Source of the DNA: Sphingomonas sp. PP-CE-1A-559
Lineage (GTDB): Bacteria; Pseudomonadota; Alphaproteobacteria; Sphingomonadales; Sphingomonadaceae
DNA: 64,000 bases
Reading direction: 5' to 3'
Assembly (NCBI RefSeq): GCF_004340965.1
Contig: NZ_SLYA01000001.1
Location: 868,001-932,000, forward strand
Position numbers and translations under genes: made by a program. The first letter of the stretch is position 1. Each line of letters begins with the position of its first letter. Of this stretch, positions 45,304 to 54,049 are shown piece after piece. The notes below the pieces were generated by a model. It did not search any database. It saw only the letters and a program-made list of their open reading frames with translations, and had not been told where the DNA came from.

Positions 45304-45405
45304 CCCGCGTCACCCCGGACTAGTTCCGGGGGCCACCGTGCCGCGTATCGACGGCTGGCGAGTATGCGGATCGGTGGATGCCGGAACGAGCCCGGCATGA
45401 CGGAG
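45304..45405. repeat. Imperfect palindromic element, family G
   Basis: GCGTCACCCCGGACTAGTTC and GAACGAGCCCGGCATGACG form a weak long inverted repeat. Seen once here. The gap 45145-45421 holds only this and family F. Confidence 0.5.
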
Positions 45406-45421
45406 TGGGTGATCGGTTCCG

Positions 45422-46390
45422 CTACAACCACTTGGCCTGCTTGAACTTCACGTACAGCGCGGCGCAGACGACCCCGATCACGCCCAGCACGACGAAATAC
45501 CCGTATTCCGTCTTCAGCTCGGGCATGTTTTCGAAGTTCATACCGTATATCCCGGCGATCGCGGTTGGCACGGCGAGGATCGCGGCCCAGGCGGCGAGTT
45601 GGCGAGTGATCGCACCGGTGCGTTGCTGTTCGAGCAGGTTGCTGAATTCGAACACGGAGGTCAGCACTTCGCGTAACCCCTCGACCATCGTCTGCACGCG
45701 GCGGACGTGATCGAGCACGTCGCTGAAATACGGTTTCGCCTCGGTATCGATGCACGGCAGGTCGAGGCGGACGATCTTGCCCGCGACCTCGCCCATTGGT
45801 CCGAGGATGCGCTGGAAGCGGATCATCTCGCGTCGGAGCCCGAAGATGCGCACGATCTCGTCGCGGCCCAGGAACGCGTCGATCGTGCGTTGTTCCATCG
45901 CCAGCACCTCGTCCTCGATGCTCTCGACGATCGGGAGGTAGCCGTCGACGACATAGTCCAGAATTGCGTGGAGGACGTAATCGACGCCGTTGATCAGCAA
46001 AGTCGGCGCGGCTTCGAGCTGTTCGCGTAGTGCCTTGTGCGAGCGCGCCGAGCCGTGGCGGACGCTGATGATGTGGCTGTGGCCGACGAAGATCGCGGTT
46101 TCGCCGTACGCGATCTTGTCCTGCTCCAGCTGTGCGGTGCGGGCGACGACGAACAACTGGTCGCCATAGACGTCGACCTTGGGCAACTGGTCCGCCTTGA
46201 TCGCGTCCTCCACCGCCAGTGGGTGGAGGTTATACTGGTCCTTCAGCGTCCGCATCTCGGCGTCGGTCGGGTCGCAGATGCCGATCCAGACGAACTCGGA
46301 GCGATCCGCCGGGCAATCGACCTTTTCGTCGATCGAGACCGCGCGGACGCGCTTGCCATGACGATAGAGATACGCGGCGACGACCGTCAT
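45422..46390 (-). CDS. corA: CorA family magnesium/cobalt transporter
   Basis: The 322-residue protein has a large cytoplasmic N-terminal domain and two C-terminal membrane helices (LAAWAAILAVPTAIAGIYGM and YGYFVVLGVIGVVCAALYV). The signature is YGMNFENMPEL, in which GMN is the selectivity motif. It ends in a basic KFKQAKWL tail. The family forms pentameric Mg2+ channels. It is 39 nt from the metQ stop on the same strand and is probably a separate unit, though read-through is possible. Confidence 0.93.
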   Translation of the reverse strand: MTVVAAYLYRHGKRVRAVSIDEKVDCPADRSEFVWIGICDPTDAEMRTLKDQYNLHPLAVEDAIKADQLPKVDVYGDQLFVVARTAQLEQDKIAYGETAIFVGHSHIISVRHGSARSHKALREQLEAAPTLLINGVDYVLHAILDYVVDGYLPIVESIEDEVLAMEQRTIDAFLGRDEIVRIFGLRREMIRFQRILGPMGEVAGKIVRLDLPCIDTEAKPYFSDVLDHVRRVQTMVEGLREVLTSVFEFSNLLEQQRTGAITRQLAAWAAILAVPTAIAGIYGMNFENMPELKTEYGYFVVLGVIGVVCAALYVKFKQAKWL

Positions 46391-46429
46391 GGAGCCTCGA
46401 TGATTACGCGGACAGGGCTCGCGCCGGTA

Positions 46430-47224
46430 TCAGAACGCCGGCAGCACCGCACCTCGATAATGCTGCTCGATGAAGGTCTTGGTGGCCGGGCTGCGCAGTG
46501 CCGCGATCAGCTTCACGACGCGCGGGTCCTTCTCGCCACCGGGCAGGCCGACGACGAAATTGACGTAGGGGCTGTTCTTGTCCTCGATCGCGAGCGCGTC
46601 GCGGACCGGGTTGAGCTTCGCGTCGAGCGCGTAATTGGTGTTGATCAGCGCGAGATCGACCTCGCCGAGCGTGCGGGGCAGGGTCGCGCCCTCCAGTTCC
46701 TTGAACTGCAGGTTGCGCGGGTTGGTGGCGATGTCGTTCAGGCTCGACAGCGGGTTGGTCGGGTTCTTGAGCGTGATGAGCCCGGCCTTCTGCAGCAGCA
46801 GCAGCGCGCGGCCGCCGTTGCTCGGCTCGTTCGGGATCGCGACGGTCGCACCGTTCGGGATCTGCGCGATCGACTTCCACTTGCGCGAATAGGCGCCGAG
46901 CGGTTCGACATGGACGCCGGCATAGGTCACCAGATGCGTGCCGCGCGAGGCGTTGAACTCGTCGAGATAGGGCTTGGTCTCGAAATAGCTGACGTCGATC
47001 TGCTTCTGCTCGACCTGGAGGTTGGGTTGGACGTAGTCGTTGAAGACGCGGATCTGAAGGTCGACGCCTTCCTTGGCGAGTGTCGGCTTGATCGACTCGA
47101 GAATCTCGGCATGCGGCACTGCGGTCGCGGCGACGGTCAGCGTCTTGCCGTCGTTGGTCTTGGTGCCACCGCAGGCGGCGAGCGCGAGCAGCGAGAACGA
47201 GGCGAGCAAAGTGCGGCGGTTCAT
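46430..47224 (-). CDS. metQ: MetQ/NlpA family substrate-binding lipoprotein
   Basis: The 264-residue lipoprotein has a signal peptide with lipobox LAAC (MNRRTLLASFSLLALAACGG). It then has the NlpA-type core LTVAATAVPHAEILESIKP, VFNDYVQPNLQVEQKQIDVS and NYALDAKLNP. It delivers substrate to the MetNI permease; the family binds methionine or related compounds. It is the last gene of a five-gene operon with an ATP-grasp enzyme and a flavin monooxygenase, so the substrate may be a modified sulfur compound. Confidence 0.9.
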   Translation of the reverse strand: MNRRTLLASFSLLALAACGGTKTNDGKTLTVAATAVPHAEILESIKPTLAKEGVDLQIRVFNDYVQPNLQVEQKQIDVSYFETKPYLDEFNASRGTHLVTYAGVHVEPLGAYSRKWKSIAQIPNGATVAIPNEPSNGGRALLLLQKAGLITLKNPTNPLSSLNDIATNPRNLQFKELEGATLPRTLGEVDLALINTNYALDAKLNPVRDALAIEDKNSPYVNFVVGLPGGEKDPRVVKLIAALRSPATKTFIEQHYRGAVLPAF

Positions 47225-47246
47225 GCGAATTCCTAGCGGCGTTAAA

Positions 47247-47909
47247 TCAGCGGCGGGTGAAGTGGCGGGCGAGCGCGTCGCCGGCATATTGGATGATCTG
47301 CACGAGCACGACCAGCAGCACGACGGTGACGACCATGACGTCGGTCTGGAAGCGTTGATAGCCGAACCGGATCGCGAGATCGCCGAGCCCGCCCGCGCCG
47401 ACCACGCCCGCCATCGCGGTGAACGAGACTAGCGCGACCGCGGTGACGGTGGCGCCGGCGATCAGTCCGGGAAGCGCCTCGTGGATCAGCGCGCCGGTGA
47501 CGATCTGGCGTGTGGTGGCGCCCATCGCCTGCACCGCCTCGATCGTGGTGCGGTCGACTTCCTTGAGCGACCCCTCGACGAGGCGCGCGTAGAACGGCGC
47601 GGCGCCGACGACGAGCGGCGGGATCGCGCCGGCGACGCCTAGCGAGGTGCCGACGAGCATGACGGTGAGCGGAATCATCACGATCAGCAGGATGATGAAC
47701 GGCACGGAGCGGAGGATGTTGACGATGATCCCGAGCACGGCGTTGGCGACGCGGTTCTGCGACAGGCGGCCCCGGTCGGTGAGGTAGAGCAGGACGCCGA
47801 GCGGGAGGCCGAACGCGATCGTCAGGATCAGCGATCCGCCGAGCATGATCAGCGTGTCGAGGCAGGCCTGGCCGATGTCCGACCAGTCGATATTGGCGAA
47901 GAAGCTCAT
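47247..47909 (-). CDS. metI: MetI family ABC permease
   Basis: The 220-residue inner-membrane protein has five membrane spans and the permease coupling loop [20 protein letters not shown] followed by [20 protein letters not shown], the MetI signature. It starts [20 protein letters not shown]. Its start overlaps the metN stop by 4 nt, and it is 22 nt before metQ. Confidence 0.93.
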   Translation of the reverse strand: MSFFANIDWSDIGQACLDTLIMLGGSLILTIAFGLPLGVLLYLTDRGRLSQNRVANAVLGIIVNILRSVPFIILLIVMIPLTVMLVGTSLGVAGAIPPLVVGAAPFYARLVEGSLKEVDRTTIEAVQAMGATTRQIVTGALIHEALPGLIAGATVTAVALVSFTAMAGVVGAGGLGDLAIRFGYQRFQTDVMVVTVVLLVVLVQIIQYAGDALARHFTRR

Positions 47910-48640
47910 GCCACCAGCGCCGCCAGCATGCGCTGCGTTGCCGGGTGGGCGGCGTTGGCGAAGATGTCGGTAACGTCTCCGGTTTCGACGATGCGGCCGC
48001 GTTCGAGGACGGCGATGCGGTCGCAGACGTAGCGGACGACGTCCATTTCGTGGGTGATGAGGACGATCGTCAGGCCGAGGTCTCGGTTCAGCTCTCTGAG
48101 GAGGGTCAGCACCGAGCGCGTCGTTTCGGGGTCGAGCGCGCTGGTGGCTTCGTCACACAGGAGGATGTCGGGGTCGGTGGCGAGCGCGCGGGCGATGCCG
48201 ACGCGCTGTTTCTGGCCGCCGGAGAGCTGGGCAGGGTATTTGGCGGCGTGATCGGCGAGGCCTACGCGGTCGAGCAGCGCGGCGACTTTCGTCTCGCGCT
48301 CAGCTTTGGATACACCCGCGAGCACGAGCGGGAACGCGACGTTTGCCGCGACCGTGCGCGACGACAGCAGGCCGAAGTTCTGGAAGATCATGCCGATGCG
48401 GCGGCGCAGCGCGCGCAGGTCCGCCGCCGACAACGCGGCTACGTCGACGCCATCGACCTCTACCCGGCCCGAAGTCGGGCATTCGAGTGCGTTGATCAGG
48501 CGGATCAGCGTCGACTTGCCCGCGCCGGACTGGCCGATGACCCCGAACACGCCGCGTGCGGGAATTTCGAGCGACACGGCGTCGAGGGCCGCCGCCTCGC
48601 TTGCCGGGTAGGTTTTGATGACGTCGGTGAGGCGGATCAT
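47906..48640 (-). CDS. metN: MetN family ABC ATPase without the C-terminal NIL domain
   Basis: The 244-residue ATPase has Walker [11 protein letters not shown]-loop FQNFGLL, signature [15 protein letters not shown], Walker [14 protein letters not shown] and the switch His in [10 protein letters not shown]. coli MetN is about 343 residues with a C-terminal NIL domain that binds methionine and shuts down transport. This protein stops before that domain, so trans-inhibition should be missing. The start at 48640 overlaps the monooxygenase stop as ATGA. Confidence 0.92.
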   Translation of the reverse strand: MIRLTDVIKTYPASEAAALDAVSLEIPARGVFGVIGQSGAGKSTLIRLINALECPTSGRVEVDGVDVAALSAADLRALRRRIGMIFQNFGLLSSRTVAANVAFPLVLAGVSKAERETKVAALLDRVGLADHAAKYPAQLSGGQKQRVGIARALATDPDILLCDEATSALDPETTRSVLTLLRELNRDLGLTIVLITHEMDVVRYVCDRIAVLERGRIVETGDVTDIFANAAHPATQRMLAALVA

Positions 48641-49653
48641 GCGGTGCCCATGACCTGCGCGGCGAACCGCTCCATTTCCTCGGCCTGCGGGCTCATCTGG
48701 AGCAGCAGCAGGTCGAGACCGGACGCCTCGTATTCCGCGACACGCTCCTTCAACTGTTCGGGCGTGCCGACCAGATTGGGGCGCAGGCCGCGGTTGGAGA
48801 CGGAGTATTCCTGGATCTTCAGCTCGCGTTCGAGCTGCGTGCCCGACAGCCACTGGTCGAAGTTCGCGTAGCCTGCGGGGAGCTCGGTGACGCTGGTGAT
48901 GCGGTCGAGCTCGCGCTTGGCCTCCGCCTCGCTGTCGCGCACGATCGCGTAGGCGGCCATGCCGTACTGCATCGGCGCGCCGCCGGCGGCCTCGCGTCGC
49001 GCTGCCATGTCGGCGATCTTCGGGGCGATCGCGTCGGCCGGGTCGCCGTGCATGACGTAGGCATCGCACTGCGCGGCGATCATCGCCTTGGCCTTCTCGC
49101 TCTCGCCGCCGGCATAGACGGTGGGACGCTTGGCGGGCTTGGGCGAGCAGATCGCCTGTTCGGTGGTGTAGAACTGGCCCACGAAGTCGAAGCGCTCCTG
49201 CGTCCAGAGCCCGTCGACGACGGTCAGCCACTCGGCAGTGCGCGCGTAGCGATCGTCGTGCTGGTCGAACTGGAGGCCGTATTGTTTGGCTTCGTCCGCC
49301 CACCAGGACGACACGACGTTCAGCGCAAGGCGGCCGCCCGAAATCCGGTCGATGTTGGCCGCCGCCTTGGCGAACAGCGCGGGGTGATGGAAGTTGGGTC
49401 GGACGGCGACCATCAGTTCGATGCTGTCGGTCACCGCCGCAAGCGCCGCCGCGGTCGACCATGCATCGAGCGCGGGCTGTTCGATGCCCTTGATATCGTT
49501 GAGGTTCAGCTCGGCGATCAGCGTCAGGTCATAGCCCCAGCGCTCGGCGTTCTGCGTCAGCGCCTTGGTGTAGGCCCAACTCGCCTCCATCCCTTCGTCG
49601 GGGACGTTGCGAAGCCAGCCGCCGAAGACGGGAGTCCAGTAACCATAGCGCAT
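48637..49653 (-). CDS. Flavin-dependent monooxygenase, LLM class (SsuD/SfnG-like)
   Basis: The 338-residue luciferase-like TIM-barrel enzyme has [40 protein letters not shown] and [19 protein letters not shown], typical of FMNH2-dependent alkanesulfonate and dimethylsulfone monooxygenases. It probably cleaves a C-S bond or hydroxylates a small substrate brought in by the MetNIQ transporter encoded next. Exact substrate unknown. It is coupled to the ATP-grasp gene (TGATG overlap) and to metN (ATGA). Confidence 0.85.
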   Translation of the reverse strand: MRYGYWTPVFGGWLRNVPDEGMEASWAYTKALTQNAERWGYDLTLIAELNLNDIKGIEQPALDAWSTAAALAAVTDSIELMVAVRPNFHHPALFAKAAANIDRISGGRLALNVVSSWWADEAKQYGLQFDQHDDRYARTAEWLTVVDGLWTQERFDFVGQFYTTEQAICSPKPAKRPTVYAGGESEKAKAMIAAQCDAYVMHGDPADAIAPKIADMAARREAAGGAPMQYGMAAYAIVRDSEAEAKRELDRITSVTELPAGYANFDQWLSGTQLERELKIQEYSVSNRGLRPNLVGTPEQLKERVAEYEASGLDLLLLQMSPQAEEMERFAAQVMGTA

Positions 49654-50558
49654 CAGCGGGCCTTCTCGATCTGTTCGACGAGGTAATCGACGAGGCGGTC
49701 GTGCGGATCCCAGCCGAGCACATCCAATGGCTTGGCGACGAAGTTCGACAGTGCGTTGACGTCGTAGAAGCGCGCGACGCCGTCGCGGTCGTCGATCATG
49801 ACTTCCACGCCGCCGACGTCAAGATCGACCGCGCGGGCGATCGCTTCGGCGGCGTCCTTCAAGGTTTGCGAGGGCTCGACCGCGGCCATCCTGATGCCCG
49901 AGCCGGGGACGACGCACGCATCCGCGGGGCAAAGATCGAACGCGCCGCCGCCGGCGACCTCGATCGCGTAGAGGAACTTGCGGTCGAGCGTCTCGATCCG
50001 GGTGATCGCGCCGTCGCGGACGGGGACGTATTCCTGGACCAGCAGCACGCCGTCGACGCTGCTCGGGAGGCCGGCGTCGGCGACGGCGGTGCGGAGTTCG
50101 TCGAGGCTGTCGAAGCGGATTATGCCGGCGCCGGATCCGCCGATATTGGCTTTCACGACCAACGGGAAGCGGAGCGTCTGTGCGGCGGGGACGACGTCGG
50201 CGGCGCGGTGGACGACACGCGTCTCGGGGATCGCGAGGCCGAGCGAGGCGATCAGCGACAATTGGCGTGCCTTGGAGGCGTCGATCGCGAGGACGTCGGT
50301 GCCGTTTACCACGCGCGCACCAGTGCGGCGCCAGTGATCGAGCATCGCCATCGTGTTGAAGATCGGATGCTCGTCGTTGCGCAGGAAGCTCGACATCGCG
50401 ATGCGGTTGAAGACGACGGGGGCGGGGGCGCTCTGGTCGGCGGGGTTCCAGAAGCCGTCCGGCGTGGTGCGGGTGAACGCGACGCCGCGACGGTCGAGGG
50501 CGGCGAACAGTGGTTCGAACCAGAGCGGGTGCTCGTAGAGAATGGCGAGATCGGTCAT
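49653..50558 (-). CDS. ATP-grasp enzyme (RimK/GshB-like), first gene of MetNIQ operon
   Basis: The 301-residue protein has an ATP-grasp fold: the Lys and glycine-rich loop FPLVVKANIGGSGAGIIRF (Lys136), VLLVQEYVPV, and the metal-binding end VMIDDRDGVARFYDVNALSN. Such enzymes ligate a carboxylate to an amine through an acyl-phosphate. The acceptor and donor are unknown. It heads a tightly packed operon with a flavin monooxygenase and a MetNIQ-type importer, an arrangement that suggests tailoring or salvage of a sulfur compound. An 11-bp inverted repeat lies 17 nt upstream. Confidence 0.82.
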   Translation of the reverse strand: MTDLAILYEHPLWFEPLFAALDRRGVAFTRTTPDGFWNPADQSAPAPVVFNRIAMSSFLRNDEHPIFNTMAMLDHWRRTGARVVNGTDVLAIDASKARQLSLIASLGLAIPETRVVHRAADVVPAAQTLRFPLVVKANIGGSGAGIIRFDSLDELRTAVADAGLPSSVDGVLLVQEYVPVRDGAITRIETLDRKFLYAIEVAGGGAFDLCPADACVVPGSGIRMAAVEPSQTLKDAAEAIARAVDLDVGGVEVMIDDRDGVARFYDVNALSNFVAKPLDVLGWDPHDRLVDYLVEQIEKAR

Positions 50559-50574
50559 CGCTCACCGGATACGC

Positions 50575-50621
50575 ATTGCGCGCGGGCGTGCAAACCCAAG
50601 CAAAACTTTGCCGCGCGCAAT
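50575..50621. promoter_or_regulatory. 11-bp inverted repeat in the divergent promoter region
   Basis: ATTGCGCGCGG (50575-50585) and CCGCGCGCAAT (50611-50621) are perfect inverted copies with a 25-nt centre. It lies between the ATP-grasp operon and the cyclophilin gene. It could be an operator or a leader hairpin just before the ATP-grasp ATG. Confidence 0.5.
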
Positions 50622-50672
50622 ATCGTGTCGCGGGGCCGCTGACAGCGAGCGGTGGAGGCGGTAGCGTGGCGG

Positions 50673-51293
50673 ATGATCTCCAGATTCGTCACGCTCGCTC
50701 TTGCCGTTCTCGGCGCCGTTTCCGTCTCGGCGCAGGAGGCTCCGCTTGCACCAGCGCCCGCTGTTCCGGCAACCGTCTCGATCGTGATGACGACGAGCGA
50801 GGGGCCGATCACGCTGGCGCTGGAGAAGGAGCGCGCACCGCTGACGACCGCGAACTTCCTGCGCTATGTCGACCAGAAGCGGCTCGATGGGGTGACGTTC
50901 TATCGCGCGATGAAGCTCGGGGCGGACGCCGGATTGATCCAGGGCGGGCCGCAGGGTGAGGTGAAGCGCCTCTTGCCGCCGGTGAAGCATGAGCCGACCA
51001 GCCAGACCGGGCTGTCGCATGTCGACGCGACGATCTCGATGGCTAGGTTTGCGCCGGGGAGCGCGACGGCGGACTTCTTCATTACGGTCGGGCCGGTGTT
51101 GTCGCTGGACGCTAATCCGGCGGGGAGTGGGGACACGGCTGGGTTTGCGGCGTTCGGGCATGTGGTAGAGGGGATGGATGTGGTGAAGCGGATTCTTGCT
51201 GCGCCGACTTCGCCTACTGCTGGGGTTGGGGTGATGAAGGGGCAGATGATTGCTGCGCCGGTTAAGATTTTGACGGTGCGTAGGGTGAAGTAA
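50673..51293 (+). CDS. Peptidyl-prolyl cis-trans isomerase, cyclophilin type, exported
   Basis: The 206-residue protein has a signal peptide (MISRFVTLALAVLGAVSVSA-Q) and a cyclophilin fold (TTSEGPITLALEKERAP, TTANFLRYVDQKRLDGVTFY, GLIQGG, ISMARFAPGSATADFFI). It likely helps protein folding in the periplasm. In several positions it departs from canonical cyclophilins (FYRAM for FHR), so activity may be low. GTG 50652 is an alternative start. Confidence 0.88.
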   Translation: MISRFVTLALAVLGAVSVSAQEAPLAPAPAVPATVSIVMTTSEGPITLALEKERAPLTTANFLRYVDQKRLDGVTFYRAMKLGADAGLIQGGPQGEVKRLLPPVKHEPTSQTGLSHVDATISMARFAPGSATADFFITVGPVLSLDANPAGSGDTAGFAAFGHVVEGMDVVKRILAAPTSPTAGVGVMKGQMIAAPVKILTVRRVK

Positions 51294-51329
51294 CGGGCGT
51301 CGGTTAGAGAGCGATTACGCTTCACAGCT

Positions 51330-51435
51330 ACCACCCCGGCGGAGGCCGGGGCCCAATTGGGGGACGTCGCCAACTGAGCGCTGCGCGTCGTTACTTCGAC
51401 CTTTCCAATTGGGCCCCGGCCTTCGCCGGGGTGGT
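51330..51435. repeat. Composite palindromic repeat, family A
   Basis: ACCACCCCGGCGGAGGCCGG to GGCCTTCGCCGGGGTGGT with spacer GAGCGCTGCGCGTCGTTACT. It is in the gap between the convergent cyclophilin and lipid kinase genes. Confidence 0.9.
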
Positions 51436-51462
51436 GTGAGGATAGGTCACCCCTCCACTAAA

Positions 51463-51519
51463 TTGTTTCCCCGCGAAGGCGGGGACCCAGACTGGGCTCC
51501 CGCCTTCGTGGGAGAACAA
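51463..51519. repeat. Palindromic repeat, family B
   Basis: TTGTTTCCCCGCGAAGGCGG and CCCGCCTTCGTGGGAGAACA around CCAGACTGGG. Next to a family A copy, as at 6371/6511, 37126/37218 and 59258/59415. Confidence 0.87.
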
Positions 51520-51543
51520 GGAGGTGGGGGCTGGCCTTCGCTC

Positions 51544-52428
51544 TTAGGCCGGCGCCATCACCCGGATGATCCCGGCCGCGACCTTGGCCGTCACCGGGGT
51601 CTTCGCCAGGACCTCGCCGTCGATCGAGATCGGCAGCGGGGGGATCGTGTTGATCTTCAGGCTCTTGCCCCGAAAGTCCCGCACCTTCTCGTGGCGCGAC
51701 TCGAGCCGGAACACGCTGGCATACCAGTTCTGCACCAGCCGGCGCTTCACATGACCCATCACTGCCTGCACCACGATCTCGCCCGAATCTACTGCCGCCG
51801 CATCCACCAGTTCGGTGCCACCGTGATAGGGCCCGTTCGAGATCCGCACCTCGACGACGCGAATCTTTACCGCGGTCGGGCCCTCGCCAACGATCAGCGT
51901 GAATGGGCGGAAGCGCGTGTATTGATACGTCGCCCAGGCCAGGTACCCCACCTTGCCGAAGACCTTCTTCAACCCGTGCGGGACCGTCTCGGCGATCTTC
52001 GGGCTGATGCCCATCGCCGCGCAGTTCGCGAAATAATCGCCGTCGATCATGCCGAGATCGATCCGGCGCGGCTTGCCGGTGCGGATCACCTCGACCGCGC
52101 CTTCGATATTCAGCGGAATGCCAAGCGTGCGCGCGAAACTGTTGGCGGTGCCGAGCGGTAGGACGCCCAGGATCACGTCGTGGCCGACCATCAGGTCGAC
52201 CAAGCCGCTGACCGTGCCGTCACCGCCGCCGAGGATCAGCAGGTCCGGCTTCTTCGCGAGCGCCCGCAGCACCGTCGCCTCCAGATCCTTCGGGTCCTCG
52301 ACCGCATGCGCGTCGACCTCATAAGGCAGCCCCGACATCGCCGCACACGCGCGCTTGAACAGCTTCTGGCCCTTGCGCGACTTGGCGTTGACGACGAGCG
52401 CGGCGGACGTGATCGTATCGTTCGACAT
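51544..52428 (-). CDS. Diacylglycerol kinase family lipid kinase
   Basis: The 294-residue protein has the catalytic-domain motifs ALVVNAKSRKGQKLF, LLILGGGDGTVSGLVDLM and LGVLPLGTANSFARTLGIP, and a C-terminal beta-sandwich ending LPISIDGEVLAKTPVTAKV. This is the YegS/DgkB/BmrU group, which phosphorylates diacylglycerol or related lipids. Start 52428 (MSNDTITSAALVV); ATG 52446 is also possible. Divergent from hemB. Confidence 0.9.
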   Translation of the reverse strand: MSNDTITSAALVVNAKSRKGQKLFKRACAAMSGLPYEVDAHAVEDPKDLEATVLRALAKKPDLLILGGGDGTVSGLVDLMVGHDVILGVLPLGTANSFARTLGIPLNIEGAVEVIRTGKPRRIDLGMIDGDYFANCAAMGISPKIAETVPHGLKKVFGKVGYLAWATYQYTRFRPFTLIVGEGPTAVKIRVVEVRISNGPYHGGTELVDAAAVDSGEIVVQAVMGHVKRRLVQNWYASVFRLESRHEKVRDFRGKSLKINTIPPLPISIDGEVLAKTPVTAKVAAGIIRVMAPA

Positions 52429-52520
52429 AAGGCCCCCAACGCACGGCATGCGGTTTCGCACCCGTAACGCTTCTCCCGTAAAACTTGATCCGTCGCCGCG
52501 CATCCCGCAAAGCCCGGCGC

Positions 52521-53513
52521 ATGACCGCAAGCTATCCCGCGCTTCGCCTCCGTCGCACCCGCGCCTCCGCCTGGAGCCGCCGCCTCCATGCCGAGACCGT
52601 GCTGACGCCCGCCGACCTGATCTGGCCGCTGTTCGTCACCGAAGGAACCGGCGTCGAGCAACCGATCGCCAGCTTGCCGGGCGTGTCGCGCTGGTCGGTC
52701 GACGGGATCGTCGCGCGCGGCCGCGAGGCGCGCGACCTCGGCATCCCGTGCCTCGCGCTGTTCCCGTATACGCAGGTCGAGCGGCGGACGGAGGATGGCC
52801 GCGAGGCGCTGAACCCCGACAACCTCATGTGCCAGGCGATCCGCGCATTGAAGGACGCCGTGCCCGAGGTCGGCGTGCTGACCGACGTCGCGCTCGATCC
52901 GTATACGAGCCACGGCCATGACGGGCTGGTCGACGCGGCGGGCTATGTCGTCAACGATACGACCGCCGAGATGCTGGTCGCGCAGGCGCTGAACCAGGCG
53001 AAGGCGGGCGCCGACATCATCGCGCCGTCGGATATGATGGACGGCCGGATCGGTATGATCCGCAGCGCGCTCGAGGCGGAGTCGCACCACAACGTCCAGA
53101 TCATGTCCTACGCCGCCAAGTACGCCAGCGCGTTCTACGGTCCGTTCCGTGACGCGGTCGGCTCGCGCGGGCTGCTGAAGGGCGACAAGAAGACGTACCA
53201 GATGGACAACGCCAACGCCGAGGAAGCGCTGCGCGAGGTCGCGATGGACCTGGCGGAGGGCGCCGACACGGTGATGGTCAAGCCCGGTCTGCCGTATCTC
53301 GACATCATCGTCCGCGTCCGCCAGGCGTTCGAGGTGCCGGTGTTCGCGTACCAGGTGTCGGGCGAATACGCGATGATCGAGCACGCGGTCGCGGCTGGCG
53401 CTGCCGAGCGCGACGTGATGGTGCTGGAAACGCTGATGTCGTTCAAGCGCGCGGGCTGTTCGGGCGTGCTGACCTATCACGCGGCGCATGCGGCGAAATT
53501 GCTCGGCGGATGA
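52521..53513 (+). CDS. hemB: Delta-aminolevulinic acid dehydratase (porphobilinogen synthase)
   Basis: The 330-residue enzyme condenses two ALA molecules in haem synthesis. The two catalytic Lys lie in MSYAAKYASAFYGPFRDA and VMVKPGLPYLDII. The metal-site segment reads DVALDPYTSHGHDG with Asp in place of the Cys residues of zinc enzymes, so it is the Mg-type, as usual in alphaproteobacteria. Start 52521 (MTASYPALRLRR). The stop overlaps the GNAT gene as ATGA. Confidence 0.96.
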   Translation: MTASYPALRLRRTRASAWSRRLHAETVLTPADLIWPLFVTEGTGVEQPIASLPGVSRWSVDGIVARGREARDLGIPCLALFPYTQVERRTEDGREALNPDNLMCQAIRALKDAVPEVGVLTDVALDPYTSHGHDGLVDAAGYVVNDTTAEMLVAQALNQAKAGADIIAPSDMMDGRIGMIRSALEAESHHNVQIMSYAAKYASAFYGPFRDAVGSRGLLKGDKKTYQMDNANAEEALREVAMDLAEGADTVMVKPGLPYLDIIVRVRQAFEVPVFAYQVSGEYAMIEHAVAAGAAERDVMVLETLMSFKRAGCSGVLTYHAAHAAKLLGG

Positions 53514-54049
53514 TCGAGACCGAACGGCTGATCTTGCGTGGCTGGCGTGATGACGATGCCGCCTTGCATCATGCGATGTGCGCTGACCCGGCGGTGATGG
53601 CGTATCTCGGGCCCGCGCCGTCGCTGACCGAGTCCGCCGCGGTGGTGGCACGCCAGAAGGCGATGTTCGCCGACTATGGCGCGTGCTTCTGGGCGCTCGA
53701 ACGACGGGATACCGGCGCGTTTATCGGCTGGTGCGGGATCAAGCCCGGCCCGGTCGGTACGCCGATCGAGGGGAAACCCGAGATCGGCTGGAGTCTCGTG
53801 CAGACCGAGTGGGGGCAGGGCTATGCACGGGAGGCAGCGGAGGCTTCCCTCGCCTGGGGTTGGCGTGAGATGGAGTTGCCGACGGTCTGGGCGATCACCG
53901 TCCCTGCAAACACGGCCAGCCGTGCGCTCATGGAGCGGCTCGGGATGACCCGCGTGGTCGATGGCGATTTTGACCACCCGAAGCTCGCCGAAGATGACCG
54001 CCTTCGCCGCCACATCCTCTACCGGATCGACCGTCCCGCCTATGTCTGA
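53510..54049 (+). CDS. GNAT family N-acetyltransferase (RimJ/RimL type)
   Basis: The 179-residue protein begins IETERLILRGWRDDDAALHH, the RimJ/L opening, and has the acetyl-CoA region QTEWGQGYAREAAEASLAWG followed by TVPANTASRALMERLGM. It transfers an acetyl group to an amine; the target is unknown. It is translationally coupled to hemB upstream and overlaps the next gene by 8 nt. Confidence 0.9.
   Translation: MIETERLILRGWRDDDAALHHAMCADPAVMAYLGPAPSLTESAAVVARQKAMFADYGACFWALERRDTGAFIGWCGIKPGPVGTPIEGKPEIGWSLVQTEWGQGYAREAAEASLAWGWREMELPTVWAITVPANTASRALMERLGMTRVVDGDFDHPKLAEDDRLRRHILYRIDRPAYV

Noticed and set aside
49653..50558. Calling the ATP-grasp gene rimK (S6 glutamylation) or gshB
   Set aside because: The ATP-grasp core is clear but length, context and N-terminus do not match either enzyme well enough; substrate left open.
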